A model generated the notes under the pieces. That model was not told where the DNA came from and made no database searches. It saw only the letters and a list, made by a program, of their open reading frames with translations. A stretch of 46,417 bases of DNA. Source: Bradyrhizobium elkanii WSM2783 (GTDB taxonomy: Bacteria; Pseudomonadota; Alphaproteobacteria; Rhizobiales; Xanthobacteraceae). How positions within the stretch are numbered: position 1 is the first letter of the stretch; every line of letters begins with the position of its first letter. The position numbers and the translations under genes were made by a program. Below are positions 25,800-34,904 of this stretch, one piece after another. The stretch spans positions 1-46,417 of the forward strand of contig NZ_AXAP01000065.1 of assembly GCF_000472865.1 (NCBI RefSeq), in the 5' to 3' direction.

Positions 25800-25802
25800 G
25801 GG

Positions 25803-27206
25803 CTACATCACCACCGGCTTGACGCCGGGCAGTGCCGTGACGAGGTCGCGGAAGGCGGCGCCGCGGATTTCGAAATTGCGGTACTGGTCGAAGGAGGCGC
25901 AGGCCGGCGACAGCAGGACGACCGCGTCAGTGAGGCCGGAGGCTTCCGCATCGCGCGCGGCGTTGGCGACTGCGACATCGAGCGTCTGCGAAATCTCGTG
26001 CGGCACGGCCTCGCCGAGCGTGCCGGCAAATTCCTGCGCTGCCTCGCCGATCAGATAGGCTTTGCGGATGCGCGGGAAATAACCGGTCAGGCTGGTGATG
26101 CCGCCGGCCTTCGGCTTTCCGCCGGCGATCCAGAAAATGTCAGTGAAAGACGACAGCGCATGCGCTGCCGCATCCGCGTTGGTGCCCTTGGAGTCATTGA
26201 CGAACAGCACATTGCCGCGTCGGCCGACCTGCTCCATGCGATGGGCGAGGCCAGGGAAGCTGCGCAAGCCGTTCTGCAGCACATCCGTCGAGATGCCCAT
26301 CGCCAGCGTGCAGGCCGACGCGCACGCCGCGTTCTGCGCGTTGTGCAGGCCGCGGAGCGAACCGATGCCGCCCAGCCGCGCGATCTCGCTGCGCGCGGCG
26401 CCGGACGCCAGCACGATGGTCTCGTGCTCGACATAGATGCCGTCGGGCAGCGGGTTCTTCACGGACACACGCACCACACGCTTGCCCGCCCGATCGAGGC
26501 GATCGGCGATGTTGCGGCAGAAGATGTCGTCAACACCGACGATCGAGGTGCCACCCGGCTGCACGCCCGCGACCAGCCGCTCCTTCACCGCGGCGTAATT
26601 CTCCAGGGTGCCGTGGCGATCGATGTGGTCCTCGCTGACATTGAGCAGGATACCGACGGACGGATCGAGCGAGGGCGTGAGGTCGATCTGGTAGGACGAC
26701 ATCTCGATCACATGCACGCGCCCCATCCGCGGCGGTTCCAGCGACAGGATCGCAGTGCCGATATTGCCGCCCATCTGGGTGTCGTAGCCGGCGACCTTCA
26801 TCAGATGGGCGATCAGCGCTGTCGTGGTCGACTTGCCGTTGGTGCCGGTGATGGCGACGAACGGCGCTTGCGGCGCGTGACGTTGGCGCTCGCGGCAGAA
26901 CAGTTCGACATCGCCGATCACCTCGACGCCGGCCTGGCGCGCCAGCAGCACGCTCCAATGCGGCGCCGGATGGGTCAGCGGCGCGCCGGGGGTCAGGATC
27001 AGCGCGGCGAAATTCGCCCAGGAGACCGAGCGCAGGTCGGCGGTGACGAAGCCGGCCTGCGCGGCTTTGGTGACGTTGTCGGCATTGTCGTCGCCGGCAA
27101 TCACCTCCGCGCCACCCGCCTTCAGCGCATGGCAGCTCGCAAGCCCCGAACCGCCGAGCCCGAACACGGCGACCGTCTTGCCCGCGAAGGAGGTGACAGG
27201 GATCAT
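25803..27206 (-). CDS. murD: UDP-N-acetylmuramoylalanine--D-glutamate ligase
   Basis: MurD adds D-Glu to UDP-MurNAc-L-Ala. The 467-aa protein has the N-terminal Rossmann-like FGLGGSGLASCHAL (14-27), the ATP loop GTNGKSTTTAL (about 120-130), the MurD-type substrate segment VIEMSSYQIDL and NVSEDHIDRHG. The C-terminal domain has VNDSKGTNADAA and LLSPACASFDQYRNFEIRG, the family's substrate-binding end. The ATG overlaps the mraY stop by four bases. A family 1 palindrome begins three bases after its stop codon. Confidence 0.97.
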   Translation of the reverse strand: MIPVTSFAGKTVAVFGLGGSGLASCHALKAGGAEVIAGDDNADNVTKAAQAGFVTADLRSVSWANFAALILTPGAPLTHPAPHWSVLLARQAGVEVIGDVELFCRERQRHAPQAPFVAITGTNGKSTTTALIAHLMKVAGYDTQMGGNIGTAILSLEPPRMGRVHVIEMSSYQIDLTPSLDPSVGILLNVSEDHIDRHGTLENYAAVKERLVAGVQPGGTSIVGVDDIFCRNIADRLDRAGKRVVRVSVKNPLPDGIYVEHETIVLASGAARSEIARLGGIGSLRGLHNAQNAACASACTLAMGISTDVLQNGLRSFPGLAHRMEQVGRRGNVLFVNDSKGTNADAAAHALSSFTDIFWIAGGKPKAGGITSLTGYFPRIRKAYLIGEAAQEFAGTLGEAVPHEISQTLDVAVANAARDAEASGLTDAVVLLSPACASFDQYRNFEIRGAAFRDLVTALPGVKPVVM

Positions 27207-28309
27207 CGCAGCTTCAGCGTGGACAGGCCGGCGAGCGCCAGCATCACGGCGATGATCCAGAAGCGGATCACGATCTGCGGCTCGGTCCAGCCCTTCTGCT
27301 CGAAATGATGGTGCAGCGGCGCCATCCGGAACACGCGCTTGCCGGTGAGCTTGAACGAGGCTACCTGCACGATCACCGAAACCGCCTCCAGCACGAACAG
27401 GCCGCCGATCACCGCCAGCACGATCTCGTGCTTCACGGCGACCGCCGTTGCCCCGAGCATGCCGCCAAGCGCAAGCGAGCCGGTGTCACCCATGAAGATC
27501 GAGGCCGGCGGCGCGTTGAACCACAAAAACCCGAGACCTGCGCCCAGCACGGCGCCGCAGAGCACCGCGAGCTCGCCGGTGCCGGCGACATAGTTGATCT
27601 GCAGGTAGTCGGAGAACACCGCGTTGCCGGTGAGATAGGAAATCATGCCGAAGCTGGCGGCCGCGATCATCACCGGAACGATGGCGAGACCGTCGAGGCC
27701 GTCGGTCAGGTTCACCGCGTTGCCCGCCCCGACCATGACGAACGCGCCGAAGATCACGAAGAACCAGCCGAAATTGAACACCACATCCTTGAAGAAGGGA
27801 ATCGCGAGCGAGGTCGAGGACACGTCGCGCCCGAGCCGCACCAGCGCGTAACAGGCGGCGAGCGCGATGATCGCCTCGATCGCAAGGCGCAGCTTGCCGG
27901 CAAAGCCGCTGTGGCTCTGCTTGGTGACCTTCAGATAGTCGTCATAGAAGCCGACAAAGCCGAAGCCCAGCGTCACCGCCAGCACGATCCAGACATAGGG
28001 ATTGATCGGGTTGGCCCAGAGCAGCGTCGCCACCACCACGCCGGACAGGATCATCAGCCCGCCCATCGTCGGCGTGCCCTTCTTCGTAATCAGGTGGGAT
28101 TGCGGACCGTCGGTGCGGATCGGCTGGCCCTTGCCCTGGCGCAACCGCAAATGATCGATGATCCAGGGCCCGAACAGGAACACGAACAGCGCACCCGTCA
28201 CCATCGCCCCGCCGGTGCGGAACGTGATGTAGCGGAACACGTTGAGCGCCCCCCGGAACACCCCGAAGCCGGGGACCGTGTTGGAAAGATCGATCAGCCA
28301 ATAAAACAT
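27203..28309 (-). CDS. mraY: Phospho-MurNAc-pentapeptide transferase MraY
   Basis: MraY makes lipid I from UDP-MurNAc-pentapeptide and undecaprenyl phosphate. The 368-aa, ten-helix inner membrane protein has the typical KKGTPTMGGLMI (about 76-87), the catalytic-cleft DDYLKV, NAVNLTDGLDGLAI, GDTGSLALGG and the HHHFEQKG histidine motif in the last cytoplasmic loop. It starts nine bases after the murF stop and overlaps murD by four bases. Confidence 0.98.
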   Translation of the reverse strand: MFYWLIDLSNTVPGFGVFRGALNVFRYITFRTGGAMVTGALFVFLFGPWIIDHLRLRQGKGQPIRTDGPQSHLITKKGTPTMGGLMILSGVVVATLLWANPINPYVWIVLAVTLGFGFVGFYDDYLKVTKQSHSGFAGKLRLAIEAIIALAACYALVRLGRDVSSTSLAIPFFKDVVFNFGWFFVIFGAFVMVGAGNAVNLTDGLDGLAIVPVMIAAASFGMISYLTGNAVFSDYLQINYVAGTGELAVLCGAVLGAGLGFLWFNAPPASIFMGDTGSLALGGMLGATAVAVKHEIVLAVIGGLFVLEAVSVIVQVASFKLTGKRVFRMAPLHHHFEQKGWTEPQIVIRFWIIAVMLALAGLSTLKLR

Positions 28310-28318
28310 TCAATATGC

Positions 28319-29752
28319 CTATACCGCTTCTTCGCGCGCGGCTTTGCCGGGAAAGCGCTTCTCCAGCGCGTTGACGATCCGCTTCATCTTCGAACCCAGC
28401 GATCCCTTGACCATGACGGCGTCGCCGGGGCGGATGGCCGCGACCGCCTGGATCTCCAGACTCACCGAGTTATCGGCATAGCCTCCCCGCCTTCCCGTGG
28501 AAAGAGCGTCCCAGAGGTTGCGCATCAGCGGACCACAACAATAAACGAGGTCGATATTGTTGGCGTTGACAGCCTCGGCCAGACCGCGATGCAGCGCAGG
28601 GCCGGTCGGCCCGAGCTCGAGCATGTCGCCGAGCACTGCGATGCGGCGGCCCTGCGGGCCGATATGCGCCTGCCCGAGCACGTTCAGCGCGGCCGCCATC
28701 GACGCCGGATTGGCATTGTAGCTCTCATCGATCAGCGTCGCCTCGCCGGCCCCGACCTCGAGCATGCGCCGCGCACCACGACCCGCCGGAGCCTCGAGCT
28801 GCGACAGCGACAAGGCTGCACGCGCAAGATCCGCCCCGATCAGCGATGCGCCGGCGAGTACGGCGAGCGAGTTCATCGCCATATGGCGGCCGGGCATGCT
28901 GATCTTGTAGGTGACGTCGTGGCCGAGGATGTTGGCATGTACGACGGAACAGGTCGCGTGCAGCGAGACGTCGAGGAGCTGCGCCTCGGATTGCGTGTCC
29001 GTGCCGAAGGCGACGATGCGTGAAATGCCGAGTTCCTTCGCGCGGGCTTCCAGCCTTCCAAATTGCGCATTGTCGCGGTTGAGCACGACGGCGCCATCGG
29101 GCTCAAGACCCAGAAAGATCTCCGCCTTGGCGTCCGCGATCTCTTCGATGCCGGAGAAGAACTCCAGATGCACCGGCTCCACGGTGGTGACGACGGCAAC
29201 ATGCGGCCGCACCAGCTTGACCAGCGGCGTGATCTCCCCGACATGGTTCATGCCGATCTCGAACACCGCAAACCGCGCCGACGCCGGACAGCGCGCCAGC
29301 GACAGCGGCACGCCCCAATGATTGTTGAAGGAAGCAACCGAGGCATGGGTCTCGCCTTGCGCCGAGAGCACGTACCGCAGCGCTTCCTTGGTCGAGGTCT
29401 TGCCGACCGAGCCGGTGACCGCGATGATCCTCGCGTTGAGCCGCGCGCGAGAGGCATGGGCAAGATCGACGAGACCGGCGAGCACGTCGTCGACGATCAA
29501 GAGCGGCGCATCGGCAGGGAACTTGTCGCGCTGTGCGCTTTCGACCACCGCGAGGGCGGCGCCCGCCTTCAATGCGGCCTCGACAAAATCGTGGCCATCA
29601 TGCACGTCGCCCTTGATGGCGAAATAGGCCTCGCCCGGCCGCAGCGTGCGGCTGTCGATGGAAAGGCCGGTGACCCCGGAGGGCAAGGTCCCTTGCGTTG
29701 CGGCGCGCATCGCATCCGCCATTGCCGCCGACGTCCACAGTAATGTACTCAT
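28319..29752 (-). CDS. murF: UDP-MurNAc-tripeptide--D-alanyl-D-alanine ligase
   Basis: MurF adds the D-Ala-D-Ala dipeptide, completing the pentapeptide. The 477-aa protein has an N-domain with TGLSIDSRTLRPGEAYFAIKG, the ATP loop VTGSVGKTSTKEAL (about 115-128), FNNHWGVPLSLAR and EIGMNHVGEI in the central domain, and DESYNANPASM at the start of the C-domain. The start overlaps the murE stop by four bases. Its product is used by the adjacent mraY product, and its dipeptide comes from the ddl product in the same cluster. Confidence 0.97.
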   Translation of the reverse strand: MSTLLWTSAAMADAMRAATQGTLPSGVTGLSIDSRTLRPGEAYFAIKGDVHDGHDFVEAALKAGAALAVVESAQRDKFPADAPLLIVDDVLAGLVDLAHASRARLNARIIAVTGSVGKTSTKEALRYVLSAQGETHASVASFNNHWGVPLSLARCPASARFAVFEIGMNHVGEITPLVKLVRPHVAVVTTVEPVHLEFFSGIEEIADAKAEIFLGLEPDGAVVLNRDNAQFGRLEARAKELGISRIVAFGTDTQSEAQLLDVSLHATCSVVHANILGHDVTYKISMPGRHMAMNSLAVLAGASLIGADLARAALSLSQLEAPAGRGARRMLEVGAGEATLIDESYNANPASMAAALNVLGQAHIGPQGRRIAVLGDMLELGPTGPALHRGLAEAVNANNIDLVYCCGPLMRNLWDALSTGRRGGYADNSVSLEIQAVAAIRPGDAVMVKGSLGSKMKRIVNALEKRFPGKAAREEAV

Positions 29753-31206
29753 GCGCCCCTCGCTTCCAGCGCCGCGGCCACGGCCTCATGATCGCTGAAC
29801 GGCAGCGTCTTGTCGCCGATGATCTGTCCGACTTCATGTCCCTTGCCGGCGATCAGGAGCGCATCGCCCGGCTGCAACGCAGCAATGCCGGCCCTGATCG
29901 CTTCCGCGCGATCGCCGATTTCGCTCGCGCCCTTCGCGGCGGCGAGGATGGCAGCACGGATCGCCGCCGGATTCTCGCTGCGCGGGTTGTCGTCGGTGAC
30001 GATGACGATGTCGGCATTATCAGCGGCAATCGCGCCCATCAGTGGACGCTTGCCCGCGTCACGGTCGCCGCCGGCGCCAAAGACGACGATCAGCTTGCGC
30101 TTCGCATAGGGCCGCAGCGCCTGCAGCGCCTTGGCGAGCGCGTCCGGCTTATGCGCATAGTCGACGAAAATCGGCGCGCCGTTGCGCTCGCCGACGCGTT
30201 CGAGCCGGCCCTTGGCGCCCTCGAGATGTTCGAGGCTGGCGAAGACCGCATCGGCGTCGCTGCCGGTGCCGATCGCAAGGCCGGCGGCCACCAGCGCATT
30301 CTCGATCTGGAACTCGCCGACCAGCGGCAGATGGATGGCGTGCTTCCGGCCGCGGTGTTCGACCATCAGCTTCTGCGCAAAACCTTCAATCGAAGCGTCG
30401 ACCAGGCGAATGCCATCTCCGCCGGCGGCCTCGCGGCCAACCGTGAAGATCCTGAGCTTGCGCGTGCGCGCCGCATCGATCACCTCAGGCGAGCAATCAT
30501 GATCGGCCGAAATCACGGCTGCCCCGTCGGGCATCACCAGATCGCGGAACAGCCGCAGTTTTGCGTTGAGATAGTGCGCCACGTCAGGGTGATAATCCAT
30601 GTGGTCGCGCGACAGGTTGGTGAAGCCGCCGGCGGCAATGCGCACGCCGTCAAGCCGATATTGGTCGAGCCCGTGCGAGGACGCCTCGAATGCCAGATGC
30701 GTGACGCCATCGCGGGCGATCTCGTCGAGCTGGCGATGCAGCGCGATCGGATCAGGCGTGGTCAGCGAGCCGTAGACCGTGCGTTTCGGCGACACCAGGC
30801 CGATGGTGCCGATGCTCGCGGCATCGTGCCCCAGTCGCTGCCAGATCTGCCGCGTGAAAGCCGCCACCGATGTCTTGCCGCTGGTACCGGTCACAGCCGC
30901 GATCGTCTCGGGCTGGCGCGGGAAGAACTTCGCCGCGGCCAGCGCCAATGCGCGGCGCGGATTTGGCGTCACGACAAAAGGCACGCGCGGAGCGCCTTGC
31001 GGCCGATGATCGACCGCGACCGCGGCCGCGCCTGCGGCAATCGCGGCATCGATGAAGCGCGCGCCGTCGGTCTTGTAACCCGCGAGTGCGAAGAACACAT
31101 CGCCCTGCTTCACCGCGCGGCTATCAGCCGTCACCCCTCCGATCTCGATGGCTTCCGCCTGCGGATCGATCGTGGCATCAGCGCTGAAAAGGTCGCGAAG
31201 TCTCAT
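29749..31206 (-). CDS. murE: UDP-MurNAc-L-Ala-D-Glu--meso-DAP ligase
   Basis: MurE adds the third stem residue. From ATG 31206 (MRLRDLFSADATID) it is 485 aa. It shows GGVTADSRAVKQGDVFFALAG, the ATP loop VTGTSGKTSVAAF, FEASSHGLDQYRLDG and, in the C-domain, DDNPRSENP. The DNPR motif recognises meso-diaminopimelate, so the cell wall is DAP type. The ATG at 31206 with GGAAGAT upstream is preferred to one at 31233. A 94-bp gap holding a palindromic repeat separates it from ftsI. Confidence 0.97.
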   Translation of the reverse strand: MRLRDLFSADATIDPQAEAIEIGGVTADSRAVKQGDVFFALAGYKTDGARFIDAAIAAGAAAVAVDHRPQGAPRVPFVVTPNPRRALALAAAKFFPRQPETIAAVTGTSGKTSVAAFTRQIWQRLGHDAASIGTIGLVSPKRTVYGSLTTPDPIALHRQLDEIARDGVTHLAFEASSHGLDQYRLDGVRIAAGGFTNLSRDHMDYHPDVAHYLNAKLRLFRDLVMPDGAAVISADHDCSPEVIDAARTRKLRIFTVGREAAGGDGIRLVDASIEGFAQKLMVEHRGRKHAIHLPLVGEFQIENALVAAGLAIGTGSDADAVFASLEHLEGAKGRLERVGERNGAPIFVDYAHKPDALAKALQALRPYAKRKLIVVFGAGGDRDAGKRPLMGAIAADNADIVIVTDDNPRSENPAAIRAAILAAAKGASEIGDRAEAIRAGIAALQPGDALLIAGKGHEVGQIIGDKTLPFSDHEAVAAALEARGA

Positions 31207-31240
31207 GATCTTCCAGTCCGGCCGGCTACTCACACGCTTA

Positions 31241-31286
31241 GATCATGATCCTCGCGGAAACCCGTATCCGCGCTTCCGGATCATGC
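31241..31286. repeat. Extragenic palindrome between ftsI and murE
   Basis: GATCATGATCCTCGCGGAAA and, in mirror, TCCGCGCTTCCGGATCATG form nested inverted arms over 46 bp. It is different from the GTCAT-ended families. It lies 14 bp after the ftsI stop codon on the transcribed strand, again inside the dcw cluster. Confidence 0.65.
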
Positions 31287-31300
31287 CCTGCCCCCACGCC

Positions 31301-33046
31301 TTACTGGGTTGTCCTCGATGCCGCAAGAATAAGGCGGTCGGACGGCGGCAGGTCGAACCGCGGCTCGAGCCCCAAAAGCGGCGCAATACGGGCGATGACC
31401 TTGCCGCCGGTCGGCACCGCGTTCCAACCCGAGGTGATGAAACCATGGGTCTCCGGCAGCGCCTTCGGCTCGTCCAGCATCACCAGCAGCTGGTACATCG
31501 GTTTATCGGCCGGCAGGACGGCGGTGAACGAGTTCAGCACCTGTTTCTTGGAATAGCGGCCGCCCACCACCTTTTCCGCGGTGCCGGTCTTGCCGCCGAT
31601 GTAATAGCCCTTGACGTCGGCCGACTTGGCGGTCCCGATCTCGGCATTGAGCCGCATCAGATAACGGATCTTGTCCGACGTCTCGGGCTTGATCACCCGC
31701 TTGGCCATCGCCTTGGCGTCCTCCTCCGACCGTTTGAGGAAGGTCGGCGGAATCAGATAGCCGCCATTGACCATCGCATTGATGCCCATCACCGCCTGCA
31801 GCGGCGCAACCGCGATGCCATGGCCGAAGGAGATGGTGATCGTGTTCAGTTCACCCCAGCGCTTCGGCACGATCGGCGATGCGCTCTCCGGCAATTCGGT
31901 GCGGAGACGGTCGAGCTGGCCGACCTTCTTCAGGAATGCCTTGTGCGCCTCGACTCCTTGCGCAAGCGCAATGCGCGCCGCGCCGATATTGGAGGAGAAG
32001 GTGAACACTTCCGACAGCGAGATCGCCCGGCCCAGCGAATGGGCGTCGTGGATCGCGAACTTGCCATAGTGCAGCGCGCTGCGCGCATCATACATGGTGT
32101 TGAGCGTAGCCTTGCCGGAATCCAGCGCCATCGCCAGCGTCAGCGTCTTGAACGTCGAGCCCATCTCGAATACGCCCGTGGTCAGGCGGTTGATGCGATC
32201 GGGATCGTGCGCTTCCTTCGGATTGTTCGGATCGAAATCGGGCAGTGAGACCAGCGCGACGATCTCGCCGGTCCGGACATTGGAGACGAGGCCCGATGCC
32301 GCCTTGGCCTTGTACTTCTCCTTGGCCTTCAGGAGCTCGTCGCGCAGCGCATGCTCGACGCGCAGATCGATCGACAGTTCCACCGGCTTCTGCAAGCGGT
32401 CGGTGGCAAAGCCCGCGCGATGCAGATCGGCCAGACCGTTATTGTCCAGCCACTTCTCCATGCCGGCGATGCCCTGGTTGTCGATGTTCACAAGGCCGAT
32501 CAAATGGGCAACGGTGGGGCCGGTCGGATAGATGCGCCTGTTCTCGCGCAGGAAGCCGACGCCGGGAACGCCGAGGCGATGGATATCCTGCTGCTGTTGC
32601 GGCGTGATCTCGCGCTTCAGCCAGACGAAACCTTTTCGCGACGACAGACGGTCGCGCACTTCGGCGGTGTCGAGATCAGGCAGCGTCGCGGTCAGAAGCT
32701 CGATCGCCTCGTCCTTGTCGATGATGCGGCGCGGTTCGCCAAACAGGCTCGGCGCTTTGACGTCGGTCGCGAGGATTGCGCCATTGCGGTCGATGATATC
32801 AGGGCGCGCGGTGGCGATCGCATCCTGCGAGGCGGTGCGGCGCGCGCCGTGGCTGTCGGCGCCCATCGCGAACATCACGAGCCGCCCGGCAATGATGGCG
32901 TAGACGGCGGCAAACGCGATGATCGCGAGACCGACCCGGGCGCGCGCCTTCGCGCTGCGGTCGACATTCCGCCCGTAGAGCAGGCCGCGGATCAGCCGCT
33001 GCCGCCACGGCTCGGCCGGCTTTGTACTTGGCGCGCGGTCGGTCAT
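31301..33046 (-). CDS. ftsI: Septal peptidoglycan transpeptidase FtsI (PBP3)
   Basis: FtsI crosslinks septal peptidoglycan with FtsW. The 581-aa protein has a basic cytoplasmic tail, one transmembrane helix (about 36-60), a dimerisation/pedestal domain (ARPDIIDRNGAILA) and the transpeptidase domain with STFK (297-300; Ser297 nucleophile), SSN (351-353) and KTGTAEK (486-492). It is a monofunctional class B PBP. It overlaps the ftsL stop by four bases. The C-terminus ends soon after the domain (LILAASRTTQ), without added domains. Confidence 0.97.
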   Translation of the reverse strand: MTDRAPSTKPAEPWRQRLIRGLLYGRNVDRSAKARARVGLAIIAFAAVYAIIAGRLVMFAMGADSHGARRTASQDAIATARPDIIDRNGAILATDVKAPSLFGEPRRIIDKDEAIELLTATLPDLDTAEVRDRLSSRKGFVWLKREITPQQQQDIHRLGVPGVGFLRENRRIYPTGPTVAHLIGLVNIDNQGIAGMEKWLDNNGLADLHRAGFATDRLQKPVELSIDLRVEHALRDELLKAKEKYKAKAASGLVSNVRTGEIVALVSLPDFDPNNPKEAHDPDRINRLTTGVFEMGSTFKTLTLAMALDSGKATLNTMYDARSALHYGKFAIHDAHSLGRAISLSEVFTFSSNIGAARIALAQGVEAHKAFLKKVGQLDRLRTELPESASPIVPKRWGELNTITISFGHGIAVAPLQAVMGINAMVNGGYLIPPTFLKRSEEDAKAMAKRVIKPETSDKIRYLMRLNAEIGTAKSADVKGYYIGGKTGTAEKVVGGRYSKKQVLNSFTAVLPADKPMYQLLVMLDEPKALPETHGFITSGWNAVPTGGKVIARIAPLLGLEPRFDLPPSDRLILAASRTTQ

Positions 33047-33444
33047 TGCTGATCTCCCTGCTGCGCGGGGTCTGGTACCGACCCGGTCACGCTCTCCTGG
33101 TCGGCGGCGGCCTCGATGGTGTTGATCATCGCGCCGATCGGGTCAGGCGCGCCCGGCCGCGCGAGGTTCGGCGGACGTTCGGGCAAGTTCTTCAACGAGT
33201 CATATTGATTGGCGATGAGCGGCTTCAACGCGAGATGACGCTCGGCCAATCCCTGCAGCCGAAGCGGCGAGTCGAGCTTGGCCCATTCGGCGCGCAGGGT
33301 CGCGATCGCATCGCGCTGCTCGCGGATTTCCGCATTCAGCCGCAGCACGCGCTCGGTACGGGCCGTCGATTCCATCTTGATGCGGTAGACATAGGCCGCA
33401 CAGGCCACGAGGAAACCGATCACGAGGAAATGGAGGATGCGCAT
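33043..33444 (-). CDS. ftsL: Cell division protein FtsL
   Basis: A 133-aa bitopic protein with one N-terminal transmembrane helix (about 4-20, LHFLVIGFLVACAAYVY), then a coiled-coil stretch (about 25-75, RVLRLNAEIREQRDAIATLR) and a Pro-rich, low-complexity tail. The segment WAKLDSPLRLQGLAERHL is characteristic of alphaproteobacterial FtsL. It acts in the FtsQLB complex. The tail of about 45 residues (NLARPGAPDP...) is longer than in enteric FtsL. It starts three bases after rsmH and overlaps ftsI by four. Confidence 0.93.
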   Translation of the reverse strand: MRILHFLVIGFLVACAAYVYRIKMESTARTERVLRLNAEIREQRDAIATLRAEWAKLDSPLRLQGLAERHLALKPLIANQYDSLKNLPERPPNLARPGAPDPIGAMINTIEAAADQESVTGSVPDPAQQGDQQ

Positions 33445-33447
33445 GCG

Positions 33448-34440
33448 CTAGCCTCCCCTCATCACGCGTTCGAGCGTCGGCCATGACGGCGGCTCACCCT
33501 CGGCATGCACTGGTGCTTCGGTGCGCTCGGCGGCGCGCAGTTTGGCCGACCGCGCGCGAGGATTGGCCGCGATCTCGTCCTCGGACGGCGTCAGCGGGCG
33601 CTTGGTCAAAATCTTCAAGCTCGGCGCCATCTGCGCCACTTCGGGCAGATGCCGCGAACCGCTGGAAACCTTGCCGCGCTCGCCGAAGAAATTCTTGACG
33701 ATGCGGTCTTCCAGCGAATGGAACGAAACAACCACGAGCCGTCCGCCCGGCTTCAGCACACGCTCGGCGGCGGTGAGCGCACGCAGCAACTCATCGAGCT
33801 CTTCGTTGACGAAGATGCGCAGCGCCTGGAACGTCCGCGTCGCCGGATGGATCTCGTTCGGCTTGGAGCGGACGACCCTGGCGACGATGTCGGCCAGCGC
33901 TTGCGTCGTCTCGATCGGCGCTTCCTTGCGCGCGGCCACGATGGCGCGCGCTACGCCGCGCGAGTGCCGCTCCTCGCCGAAGAGATAGATGATGTCGGCA
34001 AGTTCGCGCTCGGACGCGGCTGCGATCACATCCGCCGCGGTCGGCCCCGCATGCCCCATCCGCATGTCGAGCGGGCCCGCCAGACGGAACGAGAAGCCGC
34101 GCGCAGCCTGGTCGAGTTGCATCGAGGAGACGCCGATGTCCATCACCACGCCGTCGACGGCCTCCACACCTTGGGCGGCACAGATGTCGGCGAGATTGGA
34201 GAAGCGGTCCTCGACCAGCGTCAGCCGGCCTTCGGAGCGATCAACCAGATCGAAGCCGCCCGCGATCGCCGACCGGTCGCGATCGAGGCCGATGACGCGG
34301 GTTCCAGCCACGTCGAGAATCATGCGGCTGTAGCCACCGGCGCCGAAGGTGGCATCGATATAGATGCCGCCGGTGCGCGGATTCAGCATGTCGACCGCCT
34401 CGCGGCCGAGCACGGAAATGTGCGGCGCAGCAGGCGTCAT
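33448..34440 (-). CDS. rsmH: 16S rRNA m4C1402 methyltransferase
   Basis: RsmH (MraW) N4-methylates C1402 of 16S rRNA and is classically an early dcw gene. From ATG 34440 (MTPAAPHISVLGREAVDML) it is 330 aa, with the SAM motif DATFGAGGYSRMIL (about 29-42), VVMDIGVSSMQLDQAARGFSF, and the C-terminal FHSLEDRIVKNFF. CGGAG lies eight bases before this ATG. The longer frame to 34623 contributes a low-quality N-terminus and is rejected. It is the first gene of the dcw run here. Confidence 0.96.
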   Translation of the reverse strand: MTPAAPHISVLGREAVDMLNPRTGGIYIDATFGAGGYSRMILDVAGTRVIGLDRDRSAIAGGFDLVDRSEGRLTLVEDRFSNLADICAAQGVEAVDGVVMDIGVSSMQLDQAARGFSFRLAGPLDMRMGHAGPTAADVIAAASERELADIIYLFGEERHSRGVARAIVAARKEAPIETTQALADIVARVVRSKPNEIHPATRTFQALRIFVNEELDELLRALTAAERVLKPGGRLVVVSFHSLEDRIVKNFFGERGKVSSGSRHLPEVAQMAPSLKILTKRPLTPSEDEIAANPRARSAKLRAAERTEAPVHAEGEPPSWPTLERVMRGG

Positions 34441-34904
34441 GCGCCGGCTCCGAATGTTGTCCGGCGTAGGGGATCGAAACTGGACACGGACCAGCCCATG
34501 GCGCCTCGAATAGTTACGCGTCACGCCGCGGTTCCGTCCGAGCAGCCGCGGCACGGAGCACGCGCCGGTTCCCATATCAGGCCGCAAATCCTGATTCCCG
34601 ACCGGAGTTTGCTGGGCTGCCATGGGATTTCGCGCGCAAGCGGGCCTCGGCCGCCCCTCAAAAACCGGTTCGGCTATTCACCACTTAGTAACGGCACTTA
34701 GCGTTAAGAAAGCGTTGCCGAATCCTTCACGGTTTATTTTGCTTTTTAGTCACACGCGGAACTCGCTGATGCGCGCCATCCACAGGCGGACCTAAAATTC
34801 GCGGGATGGCGCCGATGTGATTGCACCCGCGGCAGGGTAAAGGAATAGTAAATTGAAGGCTGTCCGGAAATTGCAGGACTGCCGTTTTGAATTTGAGATT
34901 TGGG
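34441..34904. other. dcw-amidase divergent intergenic region, no mraZ
   Basis: No gene is supported in these 464 bases. This is where mraZ usually sits, and no MraZ-like frame or set of three TGGGN repeats is seen. On the plus strand there is TTAA-N7-TTGC (34704-34718), a weak six-of-eight match to a CtrA site, and a GAATC CcrM-type site (34720-34724). The AT-rich part near 34690-34750 is the likely place for divergent promoters of the dcw cluster and the amidase. Confidence 0.5.

Noticed and set aside
25683..27308. A 541-codon plus frame antisense to murD
   Set aside because: It starts in a repeat and mirrors murD; a high-GC artefact.
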